From a virus, in IMG/VR virus record IMGVR_UViG_3300048928_000203, positions 1-48,978 of that record: a stretch of DNA of 48,978 nucleotides; one strand, given 5' to 3'. A program made the translations under genes and the position numbers. Below the pieces are notes generated by a model. It made no database searches. It had not been told where the DNA came from and saw only the letters and a program-made list of their open reading frames with translations. Shown here one piece after another: positions 1 through 6,031 of the stretch. Each line of letters starts with the position of its first letter. The stretch's first letter is position 1.

Positions 1-96
1 TGTCAGTGCCGCTGCGAACAATAAAGTTCCGAGTGCAAGCCCTATGCCAGATAGGGAATGCCTGAATCGATAGAATGCATTGGCAACGAAGGACAT
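1..96 (-). CDS. Partial membrane protein, 5' end only (host flank)
   Basis: The minus strand reads 32 codons from an ATG at 96 to the window edge without a stop. The peptide begins MSFVANAFYRFRHSL and continues into a hydrophobic stretch (GIGLALGTLLFAAAL) that looks like a first transmembrane helix. The arrangement resembles the N-terminus of membrane-anchored alpha/beta-hydrolase proteins of the Abhydrolase_9 type, but only 32 residues are visible, so this is a guess. An in-frame stop just upstream supports this start. It lies outside the tRNA-Lys gene and is most simply host chromosome flanking the prophage. Confidence 0.4.
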   Translation of the reverse strand, partial: MSFVANAFYRFRHSLSGIGLALGTLLFAAALT

Positions 97-431
97 GAAA
101 AACCAAAATGCTGGAATGAGTTACACCCGTGAGCCTACAGTAACATTTCAACAACAGGAATCGCTTTTTCAAAGCTCGAAATTTTTGGCTAGTTCGTCAA
201 TTCCGACGCGATTCTTTGTCGTCTCGGATGGGCGGACGCGGAAATTTTGTTGATAAATGCGCTTTTTGACGGTGGAAAATCGGCGGTGCACCCAGCTTAT
301 CGTGGAAATCTGCCGATTGATGTCGTTTTTTTGAATTTATGTTGAAGAAACTTGATTTTATGGTGTTGACCATTCTGAAAGTCGCCCGTATGTTCCGCCG
401 CACTTCCAGGGACGATTTGTTCCCCCTCTGG
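97..431. other. Intergenic region, host flank
   Basis: About 335 bases between the partial membrane-protein gene and tRNA-Lys. It is rather AT-rich. I see no convincing gene, terminator or promoter; the only open frame crossing it is the antisense of the tRNA. Confidence 0.5.
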
Positions 432-507
432 GAGCGCGTAGCTCAGCCGGTAGAGCAACTGACTTTTAATCAGTAGGTCCAGGGTTCGAATCCCTGCGCG
501 CTCACCA
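432..507 (+). tRNA. tRNA-Lys(TTT), probable prophage attachment gene
   Basis: A 76-nt cloverleaf with a perfect 7-bp acceptor stem (GAGCGCG/CGCGCTC), D-arm GCTC..GAGC, anticodon stem ACTGA/TCAGT with loop CTTTTAA (anticodon TTT), a T-arm with GGTTCGAATCC, and an encoded CCA end. tRNA genes are the commonest integration sites for tyrosine integrases. Phage-type sequence and an excisionase-like gene begin immediately after the CCA, so the 3' half is the likely attachment core. A matching second copy was not seen in the window. Confidence 0.95.
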
Positions 508-653
508 AAAAACTCCAACAATATCAAATGTTTGAGCTTGGTGTGGCATCGCAATCCATGTGCCGCAAATGTTCAGGAATTTCCCAGAAAAACACGCATT
601 TTCAGGATTGCGCGGGGAATCGACGGCACATGGTTTGACACACGGCACATGAC
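508..653. promoter_or_regulatory. Putative att arm region with CATGTGCCG repeats
   Basis: A 146-bp non-coding segment between the tRNA CCA end and the excisionase-like gene. It contains CCATGTGCCG at 556-565, its exact inverted copy CGGCACATGG at 624-633, and a further copy CGGCACATG at 643-651. A direct repeat around TTCAGGA occurs near 572 and 601. Repeated short sites beside an att core are what integrase-arm or excisionase binding sites look like. The protein that would bind them is not identified, so the function is inferred from position. Confidence 0.45.
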
Positions 654-857
654 TTAAGCGGCGTGCTCCGCTTCCAGATTTTCCATCCATTTTTTGAGGC
701 TGGATCGACGAGCAGCAACGGTGCCGCCGAGCTTAAAGCTGGGCATAATTTTATCGTAGACCAGCCGATAAGCTTGGCGCCTTGTGACTCCTAGATACTT
801 GGCGATAGGCTCGACGCCCATCAGCAAGTCAGCTTCGTTATCGTTTTCATGATTCAT
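654..857 (-). CDS. Excisionase-like helix-turn-helix protein
   Basis: A 67-residue protein with a MerR/excisionase-type winged-helix signature: GVEPIAKYLGVTRRQAYRLVYD (residues about 14-35) is the recognition helix-turn-helix, followed by a short wing (MPSFKLGGTVAARRSSL) as in the HTH_17 family. The start is supported by GAGGAAT upstream on the minus strand. Position right beside the putative attachment region supports a role as directionality factor (Xis) for prophage excision. A small transcriptional regulator is an alternative. It is transcribed leftward, toward the tRNA, like the other minus-strand early genes. Confidence 0.65.
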   Translation of the reverse strand: MNHENDNEADLLMGVEPIAKYLGVTRRQAYRLVYDKIMPSFKLGGTVAARRSSLKKWMENLEAEHAA

Positions 858-945
858 GTAGATTCCTCACTTTTCTTGATTTTTTTGGAACAAAGATTCC
901 GGGTCGGCGTTATCGCGGCGGTTCCCCACAACTGAGGAAATTGAG

Positions 946-1140
946 ATGACGCCGCAGTTCGCAATGGCAGCTAACTTCTATTATCTGGACGAACAGCCGA
1001 ATGGTCTTTGGGCTGTAAAGGAAACCGTCAGTCAGAACCCGGTTTCTCTCAATGGGCAGCTTTGTTGCTCGCTGAAGAAACGCGACGCTGAAGAACTGAT
1101 TGAGTATCTGAATGGTTTGGATGAGGCGCTAGCGGCTTAG
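946..1140 (+). CDS. Small protein, paralogue family member 1
   Basis: A 64-residue protein of unknown function with GAGGA in front of the ATG; an internal ATG at 964 is an alternative start. It belongs to a family of small paralogues in this prophage (1219, 2588, 3409 and, on the other strand, 21882). The shared pattern is an aromatic start, then [ND]G.W.V, then P...NG, then L...[DE]A.E[LM]...LN. It is closest to the 3409 protein: NGQLCCSLKKRDAEEL here and NGQFCCNLRRDEAEEM there. No catalytic motif, signal or membrane segment is visible. It lies on the plus strand among leftward genes. Confidence 0.6.
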   Translation: MTPQFAMAANFYYLDEQPNGLWAVKETVSQNPVSLNGQLCCSLKKRDAEELIEYLNGLDEALAA

Positions 1141-1218
1141 TGGGGTATTGACCAAACGGGATTTGAAATTAAACTTCGTCTCGTGATTGGAAAGTTAGTC
1201 CACATGGAGGGTAGTGGC

Positions 1219-1413
1219 ATGGCTGACCTTAGGTATGATGTCCGCAAAGAGCAGGACGGTAGCTGGACAGTTGTTAACACAAACAATGCTCTGCCAGCAG
1301 CCGTAAATGGAACGCTGCTTCACGATTTGTCAGAGGACGAAGCTAGCGAGATGGCTTATCTGTTTAATCACTGCGACATTCGATGGAATAGGCATCCGAT
1401 ACGCCATCATTAG
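1219..1413 (+). CDS. Small protein, paralogue family member 2
   Basis: Start chosen at the ATG at 1219, behind GGAGGG, rather than the upstream 1183 start. The 64-residue product carries the family core: YDVRKEQDGSWTVV, then PAAVNG, then LSEDEASEMAYLFN. The function of the family is unknown. Conservation of the DG-S/T-WTV and VNG blocks suggests a small beta-rich fold followed by one helix, which is inference from the pattern. The last residues are basic and histidine-rich (RWNRHPIRHH), unlike the other members. Confidence 0.6.
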   Translation: MADLRYDVRKEQDGSWTVVNTNNALPAAVNGTLLHDLSEDEASEMAYLFNHCDIRWNRHPIRHH

Positions 1414-1468
1414 TTCTGACCAGTCGCTTACGAATTTCTGTGACTGGCAACGCCAGCTCAATGCGCTC

Positions 1469-1496
1469 TTGGTTGCGGAATCTATTTCGCAACCAA
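1469..1496. terminator. Inverted repeat, weak terminator candidate
   Basis: TTGGTTGCG (1469-1477) and CGCAACCAA (1488-1496) form a perfect 9-bp stem with a 10-nt loop. The plus-strand continuation (CTTTGTAATTTG) is T-rich but not a clean T run. It lies between the gene ending at 1413 and the one starting at 1555 and could end transcription of the former. Confidence 0.35.
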
Positions 1497-1554
1497 CTTT
1501 GTAATTTGTTTCTGTTTCGTTCCTGTTGTAATTGCCGCCTGACAGGAGAGCGGC

Positions 1555-1827
1555 ATGGCATACATCAGCACGAACAGAACACTTGGTGAGTGCATCAAGT
1601 ACGGATACAAGATCACGGCTTACTGCAATGGCTGTCATCACAACGTTGCGCTGGACCTGCCCGCTCTTGCTGAAAAGTTTGGTGAGGATCACGGCGCGTT
1701 GCATGCCGATCTCGTTCCAAAGCTTCGTTGTGTTGAATGCAGAGGTAAGAATATCGGCCTTATCCTGACCCACGAGAGCGCCGAGGTTGAAGGAATGGCG
1801 AAGTTCCCGAAGTATCCGACGCGGTAG
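1555..1827 (+). CDS. Small zinc-ribbon-like protein
   Basis: A 90-residue protein with ACAGGAGAG upstream of the ATG. Two cysteine knuckles are visible: CNGCHH (about residues 24-29) and CVECRG (about 60-65), an arrangement typical of a treble-clef or zinc-ribbon fold. Between them is an amphipathic stretch (ALDLPALAEKFGEDHG) like a helix. Such small C4 proteins are common in alphaproteobacterial prophages and usually have no assigned role; nucleic-acid binding is only a guess. It is on the plus strand and converges with the leftward gene ending at 1833. Confidence 0.7.
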   Translation: MAYISTNRTLGECIKYGYKITAYCNGCHHNVALDLPALAEKFGEDHGALHADLVPKLRCVECRGKNIGLILTHESAEVEGMAKFPKYPTR

Positions 1828-1832
1828 GGCCA

Positions 1833-2129
1833 TCACTTCCCGCCTTTCAGGGCTTGGTTGGCAGATAAGTCGATGGCGAATACCTCGACGGGGTCCGGTC
1901 CGAAATGTGGATGGGTGATGGTCTTGCGGACGAAACCAAGCCAAGGGCGTTCGATGACAAATTCTGTGTCGCCAGTCTTCGGATAGCCCCACTTCAGGAC
2001 AATTCCTTCATAGGACTTTCCGATAAGACGTTTCGACCAATAGTCAGTGACCAGCCGGTCTTCCTCTACCTTCGTACCGGCCTTGATCGCATCGAAATAT
2101 TCGCGCTTTAGTGAGAGGTGCAGCTTCAT
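1833..2129 (-). CDS. ASCH/PUA-like domain protein
   Basis: A 98-residue protein opening MKLHLSLKREYFDAIKAGTK, the recognisable start of ASCH-type proteins (PUA-like beta-barrel fold, proposed RNA or modified-nucleotide binding). Conserved features visible are the K-x-E-E pattern after the first helix, a central YWSKRL and a hydrophobic VLKWGYPKTG strand. GGGGAG precedes the start. Its first four bases overlap the stop of the upstream minus-strand gene (ATGA type), so the two are probably translationally coupled. The role in the phage is unknown. Confidence 0.7.
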   Translation of the reverse strand: MKLHLSLKREYFDAIKAGTKVEEDRLVTDYWSKRLIGKSYEGIVLKWGYPKTGDTEFVIERPWLGFVRKTITHPHFGPDPVEVFAIDLSANQALKGGK

Positions 2130-2314
2130 TCGCTCTGCTCCCCTAGTGGGCTGGCTTCCCGATGCATCTGCAACGCTCTTGACGCCTGCAACAGTTGAAG
2201 CTTTTTGTGATCTTCTTCATTGAGAACTGGGATAGCGACGAAAAGGACGTGCGCCTTTGTGAAATCCTGCGCGATGCTAATTTCCTCGCGGATTTGCGCA
2301 ACTTTACTGACCAT
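2126..2314 (-). CDS. Small hypothetical protein of the leftward operon
   Basis: A 62-residue protein with a strong Shine-Dalgarno (AAGGAGG) correctly spaced from the ATG at 2314. The sequence has charged helices with no recognised domain. It overlaps the ASCH gene downstream by 4 bases and the upstream gene by 11 bases, which indicates a tight leftward operon. I do not recognise a family. Confidence 0.55.
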   Translation of the reverse strand: MVSKVAQIREEISIAQDFTKAHVLFVAIPVLNEEDHKKLQLLQASRALQMHREASPLGEQSE

Positions 2315-2534
2315 GGATGGCCTCCTTTGCGCGCAAGAGGGCGATGGCAGACTGATCTACATCAATGCGGCTGTCACAGCGTGTGATAAGGTAAGAATTA
2401 CCCTGCGGTACGAAACCGAAAGCTCCCCGTCGGGCAGGGATGGCCCATGTTGCTGGCGTCCAGTTCAGTACATCGGTCACGGGGAGCGCCCTCTCAGGCC
2501 CGTCCAGCTTGGATAGTCTGTCAATGAGGGTCAT
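2304..2534 (-). CDS. Small hypothetical protein of the leftward operon
   Basis: A 76-residue protein starting MTLIDRLSKLDG behind GAGG. It is rich in tryptophan, proline and arginine in the centre (NWTPATWAIPARRG) and ends in a helix (SAIALLRAKEAIHG). The opening resembles small phage proteins of the type MTLIDRLEKL..PDR, which occur widely in rhizobial prophages without assigned function. It is coupled to the next gene by overlap. Confidence 0.55.
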   Translation of the reverse strand: MTLIDRLSKLDGPERALPVTDVLNWTPATWAIPARRGAFGFVPQGNSYLITRCDSRIDVDQSAIALLRAKEAIHGQ

Positions 2535-2563
2535 GGCTTGGCCTCGTTAGAAGATCGGCGTAT

Positions 2564-2585
2564 GGTTGTTGTTAGGAGAACAACC
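2564..2585 (+). promoter_or_regulatory. Hairpin presenting the Shine-Dalgarno in its loop
   Basis: GGTTGTT (2564-2570) pairs with AACAACC (2579-2585). The 8-nt loop GTTAGGAG contains the AGGAG of the gene starting at 2588. A ribosome-binding site held in a loop directly before the start is unusual and could be a translational control element. Confidence 0.45.
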
Positions 2586-2587
2586 AA

Positions 2588-2776
2588 ATGGCTGAGAACC
2601 GATACAACCTTCGCAAGGAATATGACGGCTCGTGGACCGTGTTCGACATATTTACGGGTATGCCTGCCGAGGTGAATGGCATCCCGCAGGATGGCCTTGA
2701 AATGGAACAGGCTGACGATCTCGTAGACCTGCTCAACCTTCAATACATTCGCCGTCGCACTGTTGATGAAAACTAG
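2588..2776 (+). CDS. Small protein, paralogue family member 3
   Basis: A 62-residue protein with the clearest form of the family signature: YNLRKEYDGSWTVFD, then TGMPAEVNG, then MEQADDLVDLLNLQYIRRR. Similar small proteins are, from memory, frequent in Rhizobiales genomes; no function is known to me. It is on the plus strand, inserted between two leftward genes, and converges with the gene ending at 2782. Its SD sits in a hairpin loop. The opposite-strand open frame across the same bases shows no family resemblance and is rejected. Confidence 0.7.
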   Translation: MAENRYNLRKEYDGSWTVFDIFTGMPAEVNGIPQDGLEMEQADDLVDLLNLQYIRRRTVDEN

Positions 2777-2781
2777 GCCAG

Positions 2782-3264
2782 TCATGGTTTGTCCTCCAAG
2801 GCGGCGCGGGCAATAGTGTGAGCCTGTGATTGTGGCGACGAATATTTAACTACTCGCTCCAACGCCTTCCTAGCCGCCGCGAGTTGGGTTTCGAGGTCTT
2901 CTTTATCGCTGTTGGCTTCCTCGATAATATCCAGAAGGCGTTGCTGCGCTTGACGTTCCGCCGCAATGATGGCCTCGGCCTGCGAAAGTTTTACCCATTC
3001 ACCGTTTTTAGCAGGAGCTAGATAAGTATCAGTTTGACTATATGAACCGTCAAAATCGTAAATGCTTTTGGTATGATAACCAAAAGTCTCCAACCCCTCG
3101 ACCGGCGCGGGGTGGCGGGTGTTCCGATCTTTAATTATGGCTTTGGCCATGTCCGCGAACGTTGCGACGTAAGATGTTGGATGAAGTGCGACCGAGCTTT
3201 TCGGATCTGCCTTATTCCATGCGTCGATCAGCAATTCAGCAATGCGGTTGACTTCATTCGCCAT
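2782..3264 (-). CDS. Hypothetical protein with C-terminal coiled coil
   Basis: The ATG at 3264 was chosen over a longer frame because the minus strand has ACAGGAGG eight bases before it. The product is 160 residues, beginning MANEVNRIAELLIDAW. The C-terminal half (SQAEAIIAAERQAQQR onward) is a long heptad-like helix with many E, Q, A and L residues, probably a coiled coil. The middle contains an aromatic, acidic loop (IYDFDGSYSQTDTY). No family is recognised. It belongs to the leftward operon. Confidence 0.6.
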   Translation of the reverse strand: MANEVNRIAELLIDAWNKADPKSSVALHPTSYVATFADMAKAIIKDRNTRHPAPVEGLETFGYHTKSIYDFDGSYSQTDTYLAPAKNGEWVKLSQAEAIIAAERQAQQRLLDIIEEANSDKEDLETQLAAARKALERVVKYSSPQSQAHTIARAALEDKP

Positions 3265-3408
3265 GGTCGCTGCCTCCTGTCGGTCGGGCGGCCAACGCTC
3301 CCGGTGAGGTTGGGAGGCGGTCATTGTTAAACATTGTGATATCTCCAGAACCTTGAAACCTGGCTTCTCCAGCTTATCTGTCTCGCATAGCAACAAACTG
3401 CTGATGCC

Positions 3409-3591
3409 ATGACGATATTTCATTTTGACAAGCGGCAAGAGCCGGATGGAACATGGACCGTCGTTAAGCTCTCAACGGGCGAACCTGCGAAGCTGAACGG
3501 CCAATTCTGTTGCAATCTCCGGCGCGATGAAGCCGAAGAGATGACCAATTATCTTAATCTGTTGGCGGACCCTGACGAGCCGCCGCCTTGA
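3409..3591 (+). CDS. Small protein, paralogue family member 4
   Basis: A 60-residue protein: FDKRQEPDGTWTVVK, then TGEPAKLNG, then LRRDEAEEMTNYLNLL, all family blocks. The double cysteine after NGQF is shared with member 1. No good Shine-Dalgarno is visible before the ATG, so expression level is uncertain. It is on the plus strand opposite the direction of the surrounding operon. Confidence 0.6.
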   Translation: MTIFHFDKRQEPDGTWTVVKLSTGEPAKLNGQFCCNLRRDEAEEMTNYLNLLADPDEPPP

Positions 3592-3760
3592 TAGATCGCA
3601 CCTCATCACCAACGACGACGGCCCGACCTGTTGCCGCCAGACGGCGAGCAACGGGCAGGGGAATCCCCGCGCTTCCAACAGAAGCCCGGCCTATGCGCTG
3701 CGGGCCGAGCCGCAACGCGTTTAAGTAAGCAGCGTCGATACTGTTGCCGCGACTGTCCAT
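3554..3760 (-). CDS. Small hypothetical basic protein
   Basis: A 68-residue protein. The ATG at 3760 overlaps the stop of the upstream gene as TGATG, and GGAGGG lies just upstream, so translation is probably coupled. The sequence is alanine- and arginine-rich (PVARRLAATGRAVVVGDEVRSIKAAARQ) with no recognised domain. Its 3' end overlaps the plus-strand gene ending at 3591. Coding status rests on the coupling and the ribosome-binding site. Confidence 0.45.
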   Translation of the reverse strand: MDSRGNSIDAAYLNALRLGPQRIGRASVGSAGIPLPVARRLAATGRAVVVGDEVRSIKAAARQGPPTD

Positions 3761-3993
3761 CACGCCGCCCTCCGCTTGAATGGACGGCGATTGTCGTTGG
3801 CTGGTCGCACGCGGCGCATACGGATCTTCTCGCCCGTTTTGCGCGACACGTCATATGCAATATCTTTGATCTTTGCGGCAGTCGCCGGGTCGCTCACGCG
3901 ATACCAGCGGGCAATCGAAAGGATTGCTGCTGCTGTGGTGCCCTGAGCGATGAACTCGTCGGCGGTAAGGACGTGCGTGTGTCTGTTAGACAT
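3760..3993 (-). CDS. Small hypothetical protein with ANDN tail
   Basis: Start at the ATG at 3993, preceded on the minus strand by the recurrent leader ACACGAGGAG; a longer frame reads through that leader and is rejected. The 77-residue product has a helical body (TADEFIAQGTTAAAILSIARWYRVSDPATAAKIKDIAYDV) and a basic tail containing PANDNRRPFKRRA. The ANDN peptide recurs in a dozen otherwise unrelated early proteins of this prophage. The function is unknown. Confidence 0.6.
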   Translation of the reverse strand: MSNRHTHVLTADEFIAQGTTAAAILSIARWYRVSDPATAAKIKDIAYDVSRKTGEKIRMRRVRPANDNRRPFKRRAA

Positions 3994-4113
3994 GAATAGA
4001 TGCTCCTCGTGTGGTTTTGGTAAGCGTGACGACCTGTGGCGTGACAACGCTCGGATCGTCGATGATTGGGAAATTCTGGGGCGCTCCGCCCCGTCGCTAT
4101 CTTTCGCGGTAAC

Positions 4114-4338
4114 TCATGTGACGCCGAGCCCAACAGCGCCGATGGTCACAAAGAAACCAATGATAACCGTCATCTCAACGGCTTCCCGCGCTGCGTATCG
4201 TATCCAAGGCATGGGGCGAGCGTGCTTCTTTGCACGGTGGTCGGGACGACGCATTGGTTCGTCACTGCCTGCACGAGCAGCGTCTGTGTGCAGGTCTGGC
4301 TCCATGTCGGCGAGCATTTCCAGCAGGGCGCGGTCCAT
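4114..4338 (-). CDS. Small protein with C-terminal membrane anchor
   Basis: A 74-residue protein whose ATG overlaps the upstream stop as TGATG behind GGAGG. The N-terminal two thirds are charged (MDRALLEMLADMEPDL, then a basic RRPDHRAKKHARP patch). The last 20 residues are a hydrophobic helix (MTVIIGFFVTIGAVGLGVT), so it is probably a tail-anchored inner-membrane protein. After its stop, a GC-rich hairpin lies at 4078-4092 but without a T run. The role is unknown; it is in the leftward early operon. Confidence 0.6.
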   Translation of the reverse strand: MDRALLEMLADMEPDLHTDAARAGSDEPMRRPDHRAKKHARPMPWIRYAAREAVEMTVIIGFFVTIGAVGLGVT

Positions 4339-4673
4339 CACGCAGCCTCCGCCAGCTCGGGGTTTTCACTAGCGACAGTCTCAACGCTGGCGCCAGCCTC
4401 GCGGAGTTCGGCGAGAAACACATCATGGTTAGATGTGGCGATCGCGCCGCTTGTCTGGAAAACTTCGTATGTTTCACCTGGGCAGAGCTTGGCGAGGCGT
4501 GTTGCCTCCGCCAGTGCTTGCTCAAACGATCCGTGCTCATAAGGCAGGGTGGTGGCTACGCTGACGCGGCCGGTCTGTTTGCCGCGGCGGAATACAAAGA
4601 ATCCGCCGCCGATTACTTCGTTCATGCGAGGTGCTGGCGATCTTCTTCTTCTCGGGGTTTTCGCGTTCGTCAT
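4338..4673 (-). CDS. Hypothetical protein, first gene of leftward operon
   Basis: A 111-residue protein whose start is supported by ACACGAGGAG, read on the minus strand from 4681-4690. It begins with a basic segment (MTNAKTPRRRRSPAP), then a compact alpha/beta pattern (GGGFFVFRRGKQTGRVSVATTLPY, EQALAEATRLAKLCPGETYEVFQ), and an acidic tail. The basic N-terminus suggests nucleic-acid contact, but no family is recognised. It is the promoter-proximal gene behind the consensus promoter at 4746-4775. Confidence 0.6.
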   Translation of the reverse strand: MTNAKTPRRRRSPAPRMNEVIGGGFFVFRRGKQTGRVSVATTLPYEHGSFEQALAEATRLAKLCPGETYEVFQTSGAIATSNHDVFLAELREAGASVETVASENPELAEAA

Positions 4674-4745
4674 TGGGTTACTCCTCGTGTTTGGTTGGTT
4701 CAGCAGATCAAGCTGGTGAGGCTGTCTTCGTGCTGTTCTGTCACC

Positions 4746-4775
4746 TTTATATGCGTATCAGTCATCATATGTCAA
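4746..4775 (-). promoter_or_regulatory. Leftward early promoter (PL-like)
   Basis: On the minus strand TTGACA (4775-4770) and TATAAA (4751-4746) are separated by 18 bp, near-perfect sigma-70 elements pointing into the leftward operon. A 7-bp inverted repeat, GTCATCA (4761-4767) and TGATGAC (4782-4788), overlaps the -35 region and is a candidate operator. Confidence 0.7.
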
Positions 4776-4851
4776 CACGGATGATGACAAAAACACATCG
4801 ACGAAATTCACAGGGTTAACCAAACATGAAGAATGTTCTTGAAATGTTCTC

Positions 4852-4870
4852 ATTATGATGGAATCATAAT
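4852..4870. promoter_or_regulatory. Perfect palindrome, candidate operator
   Basis: ATTATGAT and ATCATAAT form perfect 8-bp arms around GGA, 26 bases before the gene at 4896. The arms differ from the dyads near the repressor promoter, so a different regulator may act here. No binding protein can be assigned. Confidence 0.4.
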
Positions 4871-4895
4871 TCCAGTGTTAAGGGTGTGAGGTGTC

Positions 4896-5123
4896 ATGTA
4901 TCCGCTGTTTGTCGTGCAAGGATTTACTGCGTGCAGGTGGGGTGTAATCCCTGACACTCCGATCCAGGTTGATACGGAAGATCATGCGCTGAGGCTGGCT
5001 CATCGCTTGGCGTGTGAAAAGCCTGCCGTCCTTGCTTTATACAGATGGAATAATGAGACGCAGATCATCGCAGCTATCGGTCGTGTACCTGATAGCGCGC
5101 TTGAGGCGGTCGTTAATGGCTAG
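4896..5123 (+). CDS. Small hypothetical protein in immunity region
   Basis: A 75-residue protein beginning MYPLFVVQGFTACRWG, with GTGAGG upstream. The central part (EDHALRLAHRLACEKPAVLALYRW) reads as a helix followed by a strand. It is convergent with the repressor gene, whose stop lies 3 bases away. A palindrome at 4852-4870 sits in its promoter area. Location between the two early promoters suggests an immunity or early-control role, but no family is recognised. Confidence 0.55.
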   Translation: MYPLFVVQGFTACRWGVIPDTPIQVDTEDHALRLAHRLACEKPAVLALYRWNNETQIIAAIGRVPDSALEAVVNG

Positions 5124-5126
5124 TTT

Positions 5127-5804
5127 TTAACGGGTGTTGTACTTGCCGACAACGCGATGGCAGACAGGCCAATCCGCGCGAAATTCCTTGAATTCTTTAT
5201 GCGGGTTGTACTGTTCTAACATCCATTCGCGGTCATTGAAGCCGACGAGTCGCTTGATGATCGCTTCGTTCTCGTCCATTGCGCTTGTGTGATAAAGAAT
5301 TACGTCTTCATCGCGAACTGGCGGCAAGTTCGGGTTTACGAGTGCAGTTTCGCCTGGTCGATAGGCAGGAACCATTGATTCCCCAGATAATAGAAGGCCG
5401 TAACCACCCTTAACGCCCTGCAGGACTGCAGGCATTTTCATATAGCTGATTGGATCAAAGGTGATGATGACGTGTCCATCGCCGCCCTTCGCCGCAGCGT
5501 AAACAGGCAGGCCTCGTTCTTGGCTTACGAGCTGATCGCCGGGGATTGGTGTTGGTGTGAACGTATCAGAAGTTGGTTTCACTGACGTCGCAGTCATCTC
5601 GCCGTTGCCAAAGGCAAGCCAATCCTCATTAAGATCCAGCGCACGAGCCAGGCGGGCAACAAACTCAACGCTGGCCCCACGCTTCCCGCCTTCCAAAAGA
5701 CTGATCGACGACTTGTCGCGCCCAATTAGAGCGGCAAGGTCAGCCTGGCTCATTCCTTTAAGGTCACGCGCCAAACGAAGGCGCTGCGCGAAATCTTTGT
5801 CCAT
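5127..5804 (-). CDS. CI-like repressor with S24 (LexA-type) peptidase domain
   Basis: The 225-residue start at 5804 (MDKDFAQRLRLARDL) fits the family; a longer frame runs through the operator region and is rejected. The N-terminal XRE helix-turn-helix is about residues 16-45 (MSQADLAALIGRDKSSISLLE). A flexible linker rich in T and P follows. The C-terminal S24 domain has the nucleophile serine in GESMVPAYRPGE (about residue 143) and the general-base lysine in AIIKRL (about 184). Proteins of this type keep the prophage dormant and self-cleave when RecA is activated, which would couple induction to DNA damage. The Shine-Dalgarno is weak. The gene diverges from the rightward promoter at 5861. 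Confidence 0.9.
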   Translation of the reverse strand: MDKDFAQRLRLARDLKGMSQADLAALIGRDKSSISLLEGGKRGASVEFVARLARALDLNEDWLAFGNGEMTATSVKPTSDTFTPTPIPGDQLVSQERGLPVYAAAKGGDGHVIITFDPISYMKMPAVLQGVKGGYGLLLSGESMVPAYRPGETALVNPNLPPVRDEDVILYHTSAMDENEAIIKRLVGFNDREWMLEQYNPHKEFKEFRADWPVCHRVVGKYNTR

Positions 5805-5811
5805 GTTGCGC

Positions 5812-5848
5812 TTTTCGCATATTGTTGTGAAAATGTAACGTGCGAAAA
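5812..5848. promoter_or_regulatory. TTTTCGCA/TGCGAAAA operator-like dyad
   Basis: TTTTCGCA (5812-5819) and its exact inverse TGCGAAAA (5841-5848) flank 21 bp between the repressor start and the rightward promoter. A further TGCGAA lies at 5871-5876 inside that promoter. Position suggests repressor or Cro-type control. Confidence 0.45.
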
Positions 5849-5860
5849 TGTCACCGAGTG

Positions 5861-5889
5861 TTGACAGAGATGCGAATCTGTCATATATA
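5861..5889 (+). promoter_or_regulatory. Rightward early promoter (PR-like) with embedded operator
   Basis: TTGACA (5861-5866), a 17-bp spacer and TATATA (5884-5889) form a consensus sigma-70 promoter. The spacer is almost filled by an inverted repeat, TGACAGA (5862-5868) and TCTGTCA (5877-5883), so a bound repressor dimer would cover the promoter. It points into the large rightward operon. Confidence 0.8.
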
Positions 5890-5943
5890 GGTGTCATCAA
5901 CCGGCGCATAAGACGTCGGATAGTTCGAAGGAGGGCCTACCTC

Positions 5944-5991
5944 ATGATGCCAGAGAACATCCTCCCAAGGATATCGGCACTCAATAGATAG
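5944..5991 (+). CDS. 15-residue micro-ORF downstream of PR
   Basis: ATGATG followed by 13 more codons and a TAG, preceded by a strong AAGGAGGG. The peptide is MMPENILPRISALNR. It is the first translatable unit behind the rightward promoter, where a Cro gene is usually found. It is too short for a DNA-binding domain and could be a leader peptide. Coding status is inferred from the ribosome-binding site only. Confidence 0.35.
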   Translation: MMPENILPRISALNR

Positions 5992-6031
5992 AAGCCGCGC
6001 TAACGCGCAATTGAAACTGAGGAGAGAGCAA

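Noticed and set aside
297-554. Minus-strand 85-residue frame (contains AGIRTLDLLIKS)
   Set aside because: It is the antisense reading of tRNA-Lys, a well-known spurious annotation.
1330-1992. Minus-strand 220-residue frame
   Set aside because: It overlaps the zinc-ribbon gene and the ASCH gene in other frames, has no ribosome-binding site and no domain resemblance. It was examined as a possible integrase and shows no recombinase motifs.
2531-2785. Minus-strand 84-residue frame over family member 3
   Set aside because: The plus-strand reading matches the small paralogue family and has a Shine-Dalgarno; the minus frame matches nothing.
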